The notes beneath the pieces are model-generated. The model had not been told where the DNA came from, made no database searches, and saw only the letters and a program-made list of their open reading frames with translations. Source: an uncultured Bacteroidales bacterium (GTDB lineage: Bacteria > Bacteroidota > Bacteroidia > Bacteroidales > Muribaculaceae). Taken from it: a DNA stretch of 38,188 nt. Position numbers and translations under genes: made by a program. Within the stretch, counting starts at the first letter, position 1. Each line of letters opens with the position of its first letter. The stretch is from assembly GCA_947072905.1 (NCBI GenBank), contig CAMTKF010000025.1, positions 1 to 38,188 of the forward strand. The letters run 5' to 3'. This document shows, one piece after another, positions 25,932-34,172 of this stretch.

Positions 25932-25962
25932 TTGCAATTTCGGTGAAAATTACTAACTTTGC
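25932..25962 (+). promoter_or_regulatory. Promoter of the PatB-DapF fusion gene
   Basis: TTG, 19 nt, then TAACTTTGC is an excellent match to the Bacteroidetes promoter pattern. The -7 box ends just 6 nt before the ATG at 25969, so the mRNA should be leaderless or nearly so. Confidence 0.7.
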
Positions 25963-25968
25963 CACATC

Positions 25969-28035
25969 ATGAGTGAAGAAAAATACAATTTCGATTGCGT
26001 GGTAGACCGCCACAATACATACGCTACAAAATTCGAGGAAATGGACCTTAAGTTCGGCCGTCACGACCTGCTTCCCTTCTGGATTGCCGACATGGATTTC
26101 CAAGCCTGTCCGGCGATAATCAACGCCTTGCGCAACCGCCTTAATCATACCGTACTTGGTTATACCACACCTCCCGAAGAATTCTGGAGCAGTATAACCG
26201 GATGGCTGCGCGCACGCCATGGCTGGCAGGTAGAGAATGAAGAACTTACGTTCATGCCCGGTCTGAAGAAAGGACTGAGCCTGTGTATCAACTACTTCTC
26301 GCGTCCGGGCGATGCTGTCGTAATTCAACCCCCGGTATATCATTCTTTTCACTCTGTGATCGAGGGCAACGGCCGCCGCGTGGCCGACAATCCTCTGCGC
26401 CGCGATGCCGACGGCACTTATAAAATGGATTTCGAGGGGCTTGTGAGGGTAATACACCGCGAGCGCCCTGCCATGATGATAGTCTGCAATCCCCACAACC
26501 CCATAGGTTTGCAGTGGGATGCCGACACCCTGGCCCACGTTGCAGAGATATGCCGCGACAACGGCGTGGTACTCATCTCTGATGAAATATACGGCGATAT
26601 GATGCTCGGCGGACGCCGCCACATACCTACCGCATCGGTATCGCCCGAAGCTCAGGAAATCACCGTGACCCTCGGCGCTCCGTCAAAGACTTTCAATATC
26701 CCCGGAATAGTGAGCGCCTGGACGGTGGTGAAGTCGCCCCGTGTGCGCGAAGCGTTTTTCAACTGGCTGTCGGCAAGCGAATTCAATGCTCCGCCCTTAG
26801 CGGCCATGGTAGCCACGCAGGCTGCATACACGCATGGCGGCCCATGGCTCGATCAGGCTCTCGAATATCTGCAGGCCAACGTTGATCATGCCGCCGACTT
26901 CTTCGCCCGCCGCCTGCCACAGATAAAGCTATATCGTCCGCAGGCCTCCTTTACCGTATGGCTCGATTTCAAAGGTCTCGGCCTGAGCAGCGAGGAACTC
27001 GTGGCTCTGCTTGTAGAGCGCGGTCATCTGGCCTTGAGCGAGGGCAGCACATTCGGCGCCGAGGGCATGGGCTTCATGCGCATGAATATAGGTGTGCCGA
27101 GGGCTATTCTCGACGAAGGTCTCGAACATCTTGCCGAGGCTGTAGACTCTCTCGCCGACGGGCACCCCGCTGTACCGGCCGCCAAGCTCACCAACATACC
27201 CTTTGTGAAGATGAACGGCTTGGGCAACGACTTTGTATACGTAGATTGCATGGAGCGTCCGCTCGACAATCTTCCCGACCTCGCCCGCCGGATAAGCCGA
27301 CGCCACACCGGAGTTGGCTCTGACGGCATTATCGCCATAATGCCCGGCAATGGAGCCGACTGCCGCATGCGCATATTCAATGCCGACGGTTCTGAGGCCC
27401 AGATGTGTGGCAACGGCATACGTTGCGTTGCAAAATATATCTACGACAACCGACTTGTAAACAGCAACACAATAAGTATCGAGACCCTGAGCGGCATCAA
27501 GACCGTAGAGGTTCATACCGGGCTTGACGGACTTACCGACACGGTCACCGTAGATATGGGTGCGCCATGCTTCGAGGCAGTCAATATTCCGGTTTCATGT
27601 GTAGACGAGCGCATGATCGACATGCCGGTAGAAGTTGACGGCAAGGAACTGCGGTTAACGGCAGTGTCGATGGGTAATCCGCACGGCGTGGTATTCGTAG
27701 ACAGCTTTGACGGCGACATCGTGTCGGAGCTCGGCCCTAAACTCGAAAATCACCCGATATGGCCCGAGAAGGCCAATATAGAATTTGTGCGTATCGACGA
27801 CACCCACAACCTCTCAATGCGAGCATGGGAGCGCGGTGCCGGCGAGACCATGGCTTGCGGCACGGGAGCATGCGCCGCTGCGGCAGCCGCTGTAGCCACC
27901 GGCCGCGCACAATGGCCTGTGACAATGCGCCTGATAGGCGGCAACCTCGGGCTTGACCTCAACACCGACGGCCACATAATGATGACCGGCCCCGCCGTAA
28001 CAGAATACTCCGGCACCTACTACCGCAGCGAATAA
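25969..28035 (+). CDS. dapF: Fusion of a PatB/MalY-like PLP aminotransferase-fold enzyme and diaminopimelate epimerase
   Basis: Residues 1 to about 395 are a fold-type I PLP enzyme of the MalY/PatB (cystathionine beta-lyase) group, with FWIADMDF, CNPHNPIGLQW and the PLP lysine K240 in SKTFNIPG. Residues from about 405 to 688 are a complete DapF, with the catalytic cysteine pair C480 (MCGNG) and C630 (ACGTGA) and the start MNGLGNDF. DapF converts LL- to meso-diaminopimelate for lysine and peptidoglycan. In many Bacteroidales dapF lies beside an LL-diaminopimelate aminotransferase gene; here it is fused to an aminotransferase-fold enzyme of another subgroup. The N-terminal half may act as a C-S lyase or supply the DAP aminotransferase step; I cannot say which. 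The reading frame is continuous, with a short linker around residues 392-405. Confidence 0.92.
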   Translation: MSEEKYNFDCVVDRHNTYATKFEEMDLKFGRHDLLPFWIADMDFQACPAIINALRNRLNHTVLGYTTPPEEFWSSITGWLRARHGWQVENEELTFMPGLKKGLSLCINYFSRPGDAVVIQPPVYHSFHSVIEGNGRRVADNPLRRDADGTYKMDFEGLVRVIHRERPAMMIVCNPHNPIGLQWDADTLAHVAEICRDNGVVLISDEIYGDMMLGGRRHIPTASVSPEAQEITVTLGAPSKTFNIPGIVSAWTVVKSPRVREAFFNWLSASEFNAPPLAAMVATQAAYTHGGPWLDQALEYLQANVDHAADFFARRLPQIKLYRPQASFTVWLDFKGLGLSSEELVALLVERGHLALSEGSTFGAEGMGFMRMNIGVPRAILDEGLEHLAEAVDSLADGHPAVPAAKLTNIPFVKMNGLGNDFVYVDCMERPLDNLPDLARRISRRHTGVGSDGIIAIMPGNGADCRMRIFNADGSEAQMCGNGIRCVAKYIYDNRLVNSNTISIETLSGIKTVEVHTGLDGLTDTVTVDMGAPCFEAVNIPVSCVDERMIDMPVEVDGKELRLTAVSMGNPHGVVFVDSFDGDIVSELGPKLENHPIWPEKANIEFVRIDDTHNLSMRAWERGAGETMACGTGACAAAAAAVATGRAQWPVTMRLIGGNLGLDLNTDGHIMMTGPAVTEYSGTYYRSE

Positions 28036-28103
28036 AGGAAGCTTCTGTTCTTATGATTTGGTTTTTTATCAATCTCTGAGGGTTATGTCACACTCGCGGG
28101 GAT

Positions 28104-29729
28104 TCATAATCTTACTAATGTGGCTTTTCCATCAGATACTTTGATGAAAACGCCACATGTGGGATTTTCAACCCTGATGCCATTCAGATTATAATAAACC
28201 ACATCATTACCACTTTCTGAGAACACATCCTGAACACCGGCGGATTGCAGGCTGATTGCTGTTTCTGTCACTTCAAATCTCACGCCGTCGCCCTTTCTAT
28301 CCAAATTTTGATATATCGGCTTCCAATCGAGTGTTTCGGTTTTGAAAACCGGATACACATCATAAGTACCAACGGGGAAATCCACCGCCGGTATTTCATA
28401 GAATCTGTTTAATGCCCTGAAACGATATCCATTCTGCCTATTATCACTCAAATAAAATTCAGCAGACCCGTCCGTTGGAACACATCTGATTCCATGCTGA
28501 ATCCGAAAATAGGTCAAGGACACATTTCGTATACCCTGCATGAACCATACCGTGGTTCCGGGAATCTTTTCATATTGAGATTTATCAGTTCTGAACATCT
28601 CTTCAAAAGCAAATGACGGTATGAATTCTGAATCATCCATCGCAGGTCGGATTCCTCTAACCATGGTATGATTTATCCGATAGTTTCCTCCTTCAAATGA
28701 GAAATCGTCTAATTTGAAATAGCCGTCGTTTTTGCCTTCCCAACCCCAATTTATATGGTAGAGACCCTCTTCTGAATAGCCGTCCATCACAAAGGCATGC
28801 CTTGAGTGCCACACATCATTTTCTCCGCCATATAAGATAGGGCGCCCCTGGGCAAGTTCCTGATAGCACATATCATCCCACTCATCGCCGGTAAACCATT
28901 TACTCTCCAGGTATTCCAGTCCCCGGTCATACCGCAAGTAATCAATCAAGCCTTTGCCGGCCAGATATACGTGCGAACCGCTCGCGTACGGTGTGTACTG
29001 CATCTCAGCTGCCGCGCCGCAGGCTGCCATCAACTCCGCAACGGCCCTTTGCTCCGACTCAGTGGAATTGCTCGAATATACATCGGCCATATTGTTCCAA
29101 TCAAATGTCACCGCCTCAAAATCATAACTATGGTCATGATTATAGCCATCACGTGCGCAAGTCCACTTAATAGTGCCGAGTCCCTTGTCAGGATACGAGT
29201 AAAATCGCATTATCTGAGCGATTGCAGTTGCCACACAACCGGTCACAGGCCTTATGCCATCATGCAGGGGGCATAAGTTATTGAAAGGCTCTGCCTGGCC
29301 CCATTTGGTTGACAACATGGGGCTTACAGGACTTCGCTCTGCATTATAACTACGCGAATGTGCTACATTGGCATCTACTGAAATTCCAATGCTCTCAGAA
29401 TACTGACCGATCAACCATTGCATGGAAGGCGACATATCTTCTGAAAAACCGCCTTCAAATGAGTAGGCAATCAGTCCGGGAAAAACGTCATCGGCAGAAG
29501 CAATTACATACATTGCCGGTGAAGAAAACACATATAATGTTTTTGCGCCATTATATTCTCGGCTATCCACCAACTTCAAATCAGCGACATTTGCATTTGT
29601 TTGCGTTAAAGAAGTCAATTCAAGCAACGCAGACTCCAACGCCTTGTCAGCACTTACACTTCTTGCACTCAACAGGCATGCGTCTAAAACACATAGCATT
29701 AAGAAAAATAACCGGAATACTTTTTTCAT
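28104..29729 (-). CDS. Secreted C10 (streptopain-like) cysteine protease
   Basis: This is an extracellular papain-fold protease of the SpeB/interpain family. Starting at the ATG at 29729 gives 541 residues: a signal peptide (MKKVFRLFFLMLCVLDACLL), a propeptide of about 100 residues, then the mature enzyme. The catalytic Cys is C165 (TGCVATAIAQIM) and the catalytic His is H311 (RHAFVMDGY), followed by the family-typical HINWGWEGKNDGYFKL. A C-terminal beta region ends in YYNLNGIRVENP, a Bacteroidetes secreted-protein tail motif. The frame is open to 30008, but the promoter box just before 29729 and the signal peptide settle the start. Confidence 0.92.
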   Translation of the reverse strand: MKKVFRLFFLMLCVLDACLLSARSVSADKALESALLELTSLTQTNANVADLKLVDSREYNGAKTLYVFSSPAMYVIASADDVFPGLIAYSFEGGFSEDMSPSMQWLIGQYSESIGISVDANVAHSRSYNAERSPVSPMLSTKWGQAEPFNNLCPLHDGIRPVTGCVATAIAQIMRFYSYPDKGLGTIKWTCARDGYNHDHSYDFEAVTFDWNNMADVYSSNSTESEQRAVAELMAACGAAAEMQYTPYASGSHVYLAGKGLIDYLRYDRGLEYLESKWFTGDEWDDMCYQELAQGRPILYGGENDVWHSRHAFVMDGYSEEGLYHINWGWEGKNDGYFKLDDFSFEGGNYRINHTMVRGIRPAMDDSEFIPSFAFEEMFRTDKSQYEKIPGTTVWFMQGIRNVSLTYFRIQHGIRCVPTDGSAEFYLSDNRQNGYRFRALNRFYEIPAVDFPVGTYDVYPVFKTETLDWKPIYQNLDRKGDGVRFEVTETAISLQSAGVQDVFSESGNDVVYYNLNGIRVENPTCGVFIKVSDGKATLVRL

Positions 29730-29732
29730 TTT

Positions 29733-29763
29733 GCAAATATACCGTTTTTCAGCAAAAAAACAA
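29733..29763 (-). promoter_or_regulatory. Promoter of the C10 protease
   Basis: On the minus strand, TTG, 19 nt, then TATATTTGC matches the consensus. The -7 box ends within about 4 nt of the ATG at 29729, so the transcript would be nearly leaderless. This argues against the longer open frame that begins at 30008. Confidence 0.65.
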
Positions 29764-29926
29764 GCTTTATCACTAAAAAACACAAGAATAAGGAAGAAGT
29801 TGTCACGATGAAAACGATGTGTATGCCCTCTTATCTCTCCATCATCATTATGGCGAAGCATGAATGGGCGGTCTGTTATTGCAGTCAGCTTATGCTCCGG
29901 AATTTTATTTTCTGTCAACACTGCAC

Positions 29927-30277
29927 TTATTTTCTTTTTAGATGGTTTGTGATAAGCATTGCGATAACTCCGATACACAGATACGTTGCGGCATAGGCAA
30001 TAAACCACGGTTCATGAATATCAAAGAACAGCCATGTACCGGCAAGAAACGCAGCCGCAGATATTAGAGGCAGATTCCATAATGCTTTGAGGTTTAGTCC
30101 GGCGACAATACCAAGTATTATGGAATAGATGGGGTTGATGACAAGGAATAGCATCATGCACAGGGCCATACCTGCACATTCTGATGCAAACTTGGCTACG
30201 GTAAAAGGCAGTATGAACATGACGGCAATGGTTATGCCTACCCATTTGAGAGATGTCCGTTTCAGTTCATCAGTCAT
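29927..30277 (-). CDS. Small membrane protein, last gene of the DJ-1/YciI operon
   Basis: The 116-residue protein has four hydrophobic segments and short charged ends (MTDELKRTSLKW at the start, NHLKRK at the end), so it is an integral membrane protein. I recognise no family. It starts 2 bp after the YciI gene ends, and four genes in a row are separated by 2-4 bp, so it is clearly the last member of that operon. Confidence 0.75.
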   Translation of the reverse strand: MTDELKRTSLKWVGITIAVMFILPFTVAKFASECAGMALCMMLFLVINPIYSIILGIVAGLNLKALWNLPLISAAAFLAGTWLFFDIHEPWFIAYAATYLCIGVIAMLITNHLKRK

Positions 30278-30279
30278 AA

Positions 30280-30567
30280 TCAGAATATGCCTTTTAGTCG
30301 TTCATCACAGAACATTGTTGGAGTGAATTCTACTATCTGATAGTCGGCGATACCATTGGTATTGAATGGGTCTTGCGAGATAATGGTGTTGACAGCCTCG
30401 CGGTCGGCGGCTTTTATCACTATAACACCACCTATGCGCGGATTTTGCGGGCCGGACATAATGATATCCCCGGCGGCATAACGCTCTTTAAGATAATCGC
30501 GATGAGCCTGAAGATATTTGTCAACTTCACTCATAGGTTTCTTGTAAGATACAATAGCTATAAACAT
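30280..30567 (-). CDS. YciI-family protein
   Basis: The 95-residue protein is a stand-alone YciI domain (dimeric ferredoxin-like fold). It has the N-terminal strand MFIAIVSYKKP, the central His of QAHRDYLKERYAAGDIIMSGP and an acidic residue later (ISQDPF). YciI proteins are proposed to be small-molecule enzymes; the reaction is unknown. It is the third gene of a tight four-gene operon headed by a DJ-1/PfpI protein. Confidence 0.88.
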   Translation of the reverse strand: MFIAIVSYKKPMSEVDKYLQAHRDYLKERYAAGDIIMSGPQNPRIGGVIVIKAADREAVNTIISQDPFNTNGIADYQIVEFTPTMFCDERLKGIF

Positions 30568-30570
30568 AAT

Positions 30571-30762
30571 CTAATCTTTTGAATTATTGTGGGTCAGTTG
30601 GCGCACCCTGCGACCGAATATGACAGATGCGGCTGATGCTGTAGCTACACAGGACAATGGCGCGATAGAATTGAAGGCATCGAAACAAGCCCGTATAAAC
30701 GCTATTATTGCAATCGCAGCAAATACATACTGCATTATCCGATAAAACCGTAGCGTCTTCAT
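30571..30762 (-). CDS. Small two-helix membrane protein
   Basis: The best start is the ATG at 30762 (MKTLRFYRIMQYVF), giving 63 residues. The longer upstream frame overlaps the DJ-1 gene and is unlike a protein. Two hydrophobic segments (about 10-28 and 33-50) are followed by a basic tail. I recognise no family. It starts 4 bp after the DJ-1/PfpI gene and is followed by the YciI gene, so it belongs to the same operon. Confidence 0.6.
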   Translation of the reverse strand: MKTLRFYRIMQYVFAAIAIIAFIRACFDAFNSIAPLSCVATASAASVIFGRRVRQLTHNNSKD

Positions 30763-30766
30763 TGCT

Positions 30767-31372
30767 TTATTTGAATAATTCGCAGAATCCCTGCTTGTTG
30801 AACTGATAGTACATCTCGATTCGCTCCGGGGTGTCGTTTTCAAGGAGCGACAACAGTTCCTTGGCAAATTCAAGTGTGGCCGAGCCATTGGCTGTCACAA
30901 TATTGGCATCCGATACGGCTTGTGCATTGATATATCCGTCGGGGTTAGTGTAGTTTTCTCCGCCCCATATACTCAACTGCTCAACTCCGTTGCCTGTGTG
31001 CTTGATGTTGTTGAGAAAGCCGTGCTTTGCCATGAAAGAAGCGGCATTGCAGATAGCTCCGACAATTTTAACTTTTGCAATGGCGTGCTTAACTATAGCC
31101 ACAACTTTGTTGGCAATGGGTGTAGCCCATCCAAAACCGCCAACAAGAACAAGAGCAGCATAATCATCAGGCATAGTATCAAACGAATAATCGGGTAACA
31201 GACGGAAACCTCCGATTGATTTAACAGGCTCCATTGTCGGCGCGACAAATTTGTTGACATATTTAGGATTCTCTTTCAGTGCATACTCGTCGGAAGCAAC
31301 CGCCTCAGCAAGAAAAACCATCTCATGCTCCGCAAAATCCGGAAGCAGGATATACAATATTTCGTTGTTCAT
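30767..31372 (-). CDS. DJ-1/PfpI-family protein
   Basis: The 201-residue protein has the DJ-1/PfpI fold. The nucleophile-elbow cysteine is in GAICNAASFMA, preceded by the LVLVGGFGWATP strand-loop. Members are chaperones, glyoxalase-like enzymes or amidase-like proteins, and many in Bacteroides protect against oxidative or electrophile stress. It heads the four-gene minus-strand operon (30767-31372, 30571-30762, 30280-30567, 29927-30277), with a promoter about 90 nt upstream. Confidence 0.88.
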   Translation of the reverse strand: MNNEILYILLPDFAEHEMVFLAEAVASDEYALKENPKYVNKFVAPTMEPVKSIGGFRLLPDYSFDTMPDDYAALVLVGGFGWATPIANKVVAIVKHAIAKVKIVGAICNAASFMAKHGFLNNIKHTGNGVEQLSIWGGENYTNPDGYINAQAVSDANIVTANGSATLEFAKELLSLLENDTPERIEMYYQFNKQGFCELFK

Positions 31373-31462
31373 AGTCTAATTGTTTTTATAACTACCAATG
31401 CAATATTCTAAGCCGAAGAACCACGTTCTCGACTTACAAGATAGACCTGCACCCATCCACAT

Positions 31463-31495
31463 GCAAAGTTACGATTTTTTTGAAAATTTCAACAA
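31463..31495 (-). promoter_or_regulatory. Promoter of the DJ-1/YciI operon
   Basis: On the minus strand, TTG, 21 nt, then TAACTTTGC matches the Bacteroidetes pattern. It lies about 90 nt before the DJ-1/PfpI ATG. Confidence 0.6.
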
Positions 31496-31611
31496 ATATG
31501 CGTGGTGGGCTTGCAGCTTGCCTTGCAAGAACCTATCCTCCGACGAATTGAAAATCGGTAAGTTTCATTAATATCAAAAAGCCGACTCACCACACCCCCG
31601 GAAAACCTTTA

Positions 31612-31710
31612 GCTCATCGACCGAATGGGAGATAGAAGCAATCAAGCAAATGCGGGCCAACCCTCACATCCCCGATGATGCCAAGCCCCCTCTCCCCGAG
31701 GGCTACTAAA
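31612..31710 (+). pseudogene. C-terminal gene fragment, unrecognised
   Basis: A plus-strand frame without a start codon encodes about 33 plausible residues, including EWEIEAIKQMRANPHIPDDA and ending PPLPEGY before a TAA at 31708-31710. The even codon use and amphipathic composition suggest the tail of a lost gene rather than chance. The rest of the gene is not visible upstream. It lies in the 330-bp gap between the DJ-1 operon and the accessory cluster, where nothing else coding is seen. Confidence 0.35.
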
Positions 31711-32236
31711 ATTTACCCCCGTTGGATAAATTTATTGATAAACCATATTTTTGAATCCGAATCATGTCTTGCCACGCGGCAAGACATGATTCTTTTAATT
31801 TAAGAAATCCTGCACATAATCCATTGGCATCTTTTTGAATGTCGACCTTATCTAAATTATTGTAGATTTTGGTATCATCATCAAGAATAACACTTATGAC
31901 TTCTGACAAGCAATCAATCCGGTCTACACAGAAGTGGTAATTTTTAATTTCGTTCCCACTAAAATTTTCTCGGATAAATGCGATTTTATCCATCACTTCC
32001 AATGCGTATCTCTCATATAGGCTGGATGCGTTTCGTATGGAATCGTTATCAGAAAATATGCTGTCAAGATAGAGCATTCGTGCAGTTTTATAGATACACA
32101 TCAGTTCTTCTTTCTCATATTCATAGATTGTATAGGTGTTATCAAGCCTCATAATCAGACGCTCTACTTCATGCAGTCTGTTTTCGTCTGTTACCACTAT
32201 ATTGGTTGGAAAGCCTCGGTAGATTTCAACATTCAT
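31706..32236 (-). CDS. Hypothetical protein, last gene of the accessory cluster
   Basis: The product is a mostly helical, soluble, mixed-charge protein of 176 residues from the ATG at 32236, or 184 from 32260. I recognise no domain or motif. It overlaps the end of the 237-residue gene by about 11 bp (with the 32236 start) and is the last gene on the minus strand. Possibly an immunity or accessory protein like its neighbours; there is no direct evidence. Confidence 0.6.
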   Translation of the reverse strand: MNVEIYRGFPTNIVVTDENRLHEVERLIMRLDNTYTIYEYEKEELMCIYKTARMLYLDSIFSDNDSIRNASSLYERYALEVMDKIAFIRENFSGNEIKNYHFCVDRIDCLSEVISVILDDDTKIYNNLDKVDIQKDANGLCAGFLKLKESCLAAWQDMIRIQKYGLSINLSNGGKF

Positions 32237-32939
32237 CGGAGTACTCGATTTTGATTTCATAATCGTATTCAGTTATCATCACAAGCCATCTCATTGGTAA
32301 ACTACACTCATCAAGCAAATTATGGAACGGCCAGCAATAGATGTATCCACTTTTCATTATATGCTCAGGAAGTCCACACCCGTGCGCCCATGAATGAATT
32401 TCTTCGTTCGGTTTGGCACCCCATATTTTATAGCGAATCAAATCACTGAGACTATCAACACGATTAAATCTTGAACAAAGTCTGACTTCAAGTCGATCAT
32501 TAGCATTGATAGTTTCCGCATTAGCATTCCATAAATCTTGGTCCAAGAAGTCATGGCTATCGGAATTAATCTTCGTGGATTCATACCGGATAGTCGGTAT
32601 TTTCAACCACGCAGTAATCGTCAGGTCATTAAGCAAATATCGCTCCGAAATGGATTCTATACATTTCCTATAAACACCATAGGCCTTGCAAATGACTTTT
32701 TCGGAATCCCGAACAAGTATCTCGTTTGCTCTTTGTAGCATTTGTTCAAACTCCAAAGAGAAGATTGTCTGCCTATTATAACGCAAAGCAAGTTCCTCCA
32801 TATATTGCCTTCTGATTCTATGTGGGATACCGGCATTTATACCAAATGACTCTTTTGTCATATCCCGCAAAGAACATTCCAGGTCTTCATCCGTGAGTTT
32901 ATCAAGGTTTTCTGATATGTATCCATAGGAGGTTATCAT
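32226..32939 (-). CDS. Hypothetical protein of 237 residues
   Basis: A soluble protein with an N-terminal helical part (SLRDMTKESFGINAGIPHR) and a C-terminal part rich in aromatic and acidic residues that ends in EYDYEIKIEYSDEC. I recognise no family. Its ATG lies 38 bp inside the out-of-frame tail of the decayed metallophosphoesterase, whose deletion probably brought it into this position. The C-terminal WPFHNLLDE-type segment shows no catalytic motif. Confidence 0.65.
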   Translation of the reverse strand: MITSYGYISENLDKLTDEDLECSLRDMTKESFGINAGIPHRIRRQYMEELALRYNRQTIFSLEFEQMLQRANEILVRDSEKVICKAYGVYRKCIESISERYLLNDLTITAWLKIPTIRYESTKINSDSHDFLDQDLWNANAETINANDRLEVRLCSRFNRVDSLSDLIRYKIWGAKPNEEIHSWAHGCGLPEHIMKSGYIYCWPFHNLLDECSLPMRWLVMITEYDYEIKIEYSDEC

Positions 32940-33201
32940 AACTACAGAATATAATTACATAGTTCAAAAGATGCTCATCACTGTAGTTTATATTATCATC
33001 GAAGTCGAGGATTCCGTATGCCGGTGAATGGGTAATCAGAATGTCGGTATCGGAAGGGATGCGGTCTATGTTGCTTTTCTGAGCCTCTGCCTCCGAGCCA
33101 ACCATGCAGAAGTCACCCGAATGCACCACCACGTCAGCCTCAGGCATATCGCCGAGGCTGACGTGGCTGCTATGAGTGTCAGACAGATGCAGGATTTTCA
33201 C
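32902..33201 (-). pseudogene. Decayed metallophosphoesterase
   Basis: The N-terminus (MKILHLSDTHSSH, then ADVVVHSGDF) is a calcineurin-like phosphoesterase with its first two metal-binding motifs (DxH and GDF). The next 30-50 residues, including the GNHE/D motif, are missing. The protein jumps in frame to IDRIPSDTDILITHSPAYGILD, then loses the final GHxH motif, and the last residues are unrelated. An internal deletion plus a 3' truncation explains this. It begins with GTG and shares one base with the stop codon of the nuclease gene upstream. It should be inactive. Confidence 0.8.
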
Positions 33202-34172
33202 TAGAGTCTATAAAATTCTTTAATTAATGGCAACGAATCTAAATAGGTTACTCTATTTTGAAAAACTTCTTGATACGTAATAGCGTCTTGGAGAATTGAC
33301 ACATTCTTATCATTAGGCCAAATCTTCTTAATGGCTTTGATTATATCTGAGCCATTTGAGAATACGTTTCTAAACAGTTCCGTGTATGACTTGTATTCAG
33401 AAAGGCCTTCACCAATATTGTCTGGATTATATATGATGGTTGCATAACAAAGCTCATCAGCCTTATTATAAGCCTCCATATATTTTTCATAATAGGATTG
33501 GGGATACGAGTCTTCGTCGATAAGCTTCTGAGGACCTCGCACTATGCCTATTAAGTGAGACAACGATTGCTTTATCCCCTCTATGTAAACATTATCTTCA
33601 TTAGAGAGGAGTATACCGTCCTGGGCCAATTTTGGCTCGTTTAATCCAGCTCCAGTCAACGCGTTCTTTACGGCATCTTTTTCGTAGACTTGCGCATAAC
33701 CTTTTCCTATGAGTAATTCTTTTTTTACACCATCGATGTATTCTGTCAGTTTAGACTCCATAAATAGTAGTTTCTTTTCGTCTTTAGATTGTAATACAAT
33801 GTCAACGCATGAAGGCCGACGTATTACTTTGTTCCTTATTTCAAAGAATACGCGACAGTACTTTACACCTCTGATCTCAATCTCAAAATGGTTATTTATC
33901 GAGTTGACCCATAAAGGATGAAATACAAGTAGAGGTAACAAAGCGGAAGATGCAACTGAGTTGATTTTCTTTAACTCATTGCCAATTCCTCCTGTCGAGA
34001 TTTGAAATACCTCGTCAAAAGTTTTAGCATCCTTAATATGGAATAAGTCACGAAACATTGCGGATAATGTCGTGGATTCAAAGAATAAAGGAACTCCTGA
34101 GAATGACTTGGAGCACCGTCCACCAGGAATTTTCTCTGCCAACTTTAACGAAAAATCTTTTGTTGTACTCAT
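33201..34172 (-). CDS. PD-(D/E)XK-like nuclease, putative restriction endonuclease
   Basis: In this 323-residue protein the segment CVDIVLQSKDEKKLLFMESKLTEY (around residues 118-141) has the spacing and hydrophobic strands of a PD-(D/E)XK nuclease core: Asp, then Glu-x-Lys. A C-terminal half with an IKQSLSHLIGIV helix is typical of a family annotated as putative restriction endonucleases (PGN_0703-like). I am fairly sure of the fold, not of the subfamily. The ATG overlaps the stop of the 247-residue gene upstream by 4 bp, and its stop overlaps the phosphoesterase start by one base, so it is translated within the cluster. No cognate methyltransferase is nearby. Confidence 0.65.
   Translation of the reverse strand: MSTTKDFSLKLAEKIPGGRCSKSFSGVPLFFESTTLSAMFRDLFHIKDAKTFDEVFQISTGGIGNELKKINSVASSALLPLLVFHPLWVNSINNHFEIEIRGVKYCRVFFEIRNKVIRRPSCVDIVLQSKDEKKLLFMESKLTEYIDGVKKELLIGKGYAQVYEKDAVKNALTGAGLNEPKLAQDGILLSNEDNVYIEGIKQSLSHLIGIVRGPQKLIDEDSYPQSYYEKYMEAYNKADELCYATIIYNPDNIGEGLSEYKSYTELFRNVFSNGSDIIKAIKKIWPNDKNVSILQDAITYQEVFQNRVTYLDSLPLIKEFYRL

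Noticed and set aside
29730-30008. Upstream extension of the C10 protease frame
   Set aside because: It would place about 90 residues before a signal peptide, and the consensus promoter at 29733-29763 lies inside it; the start at 29729 is better.
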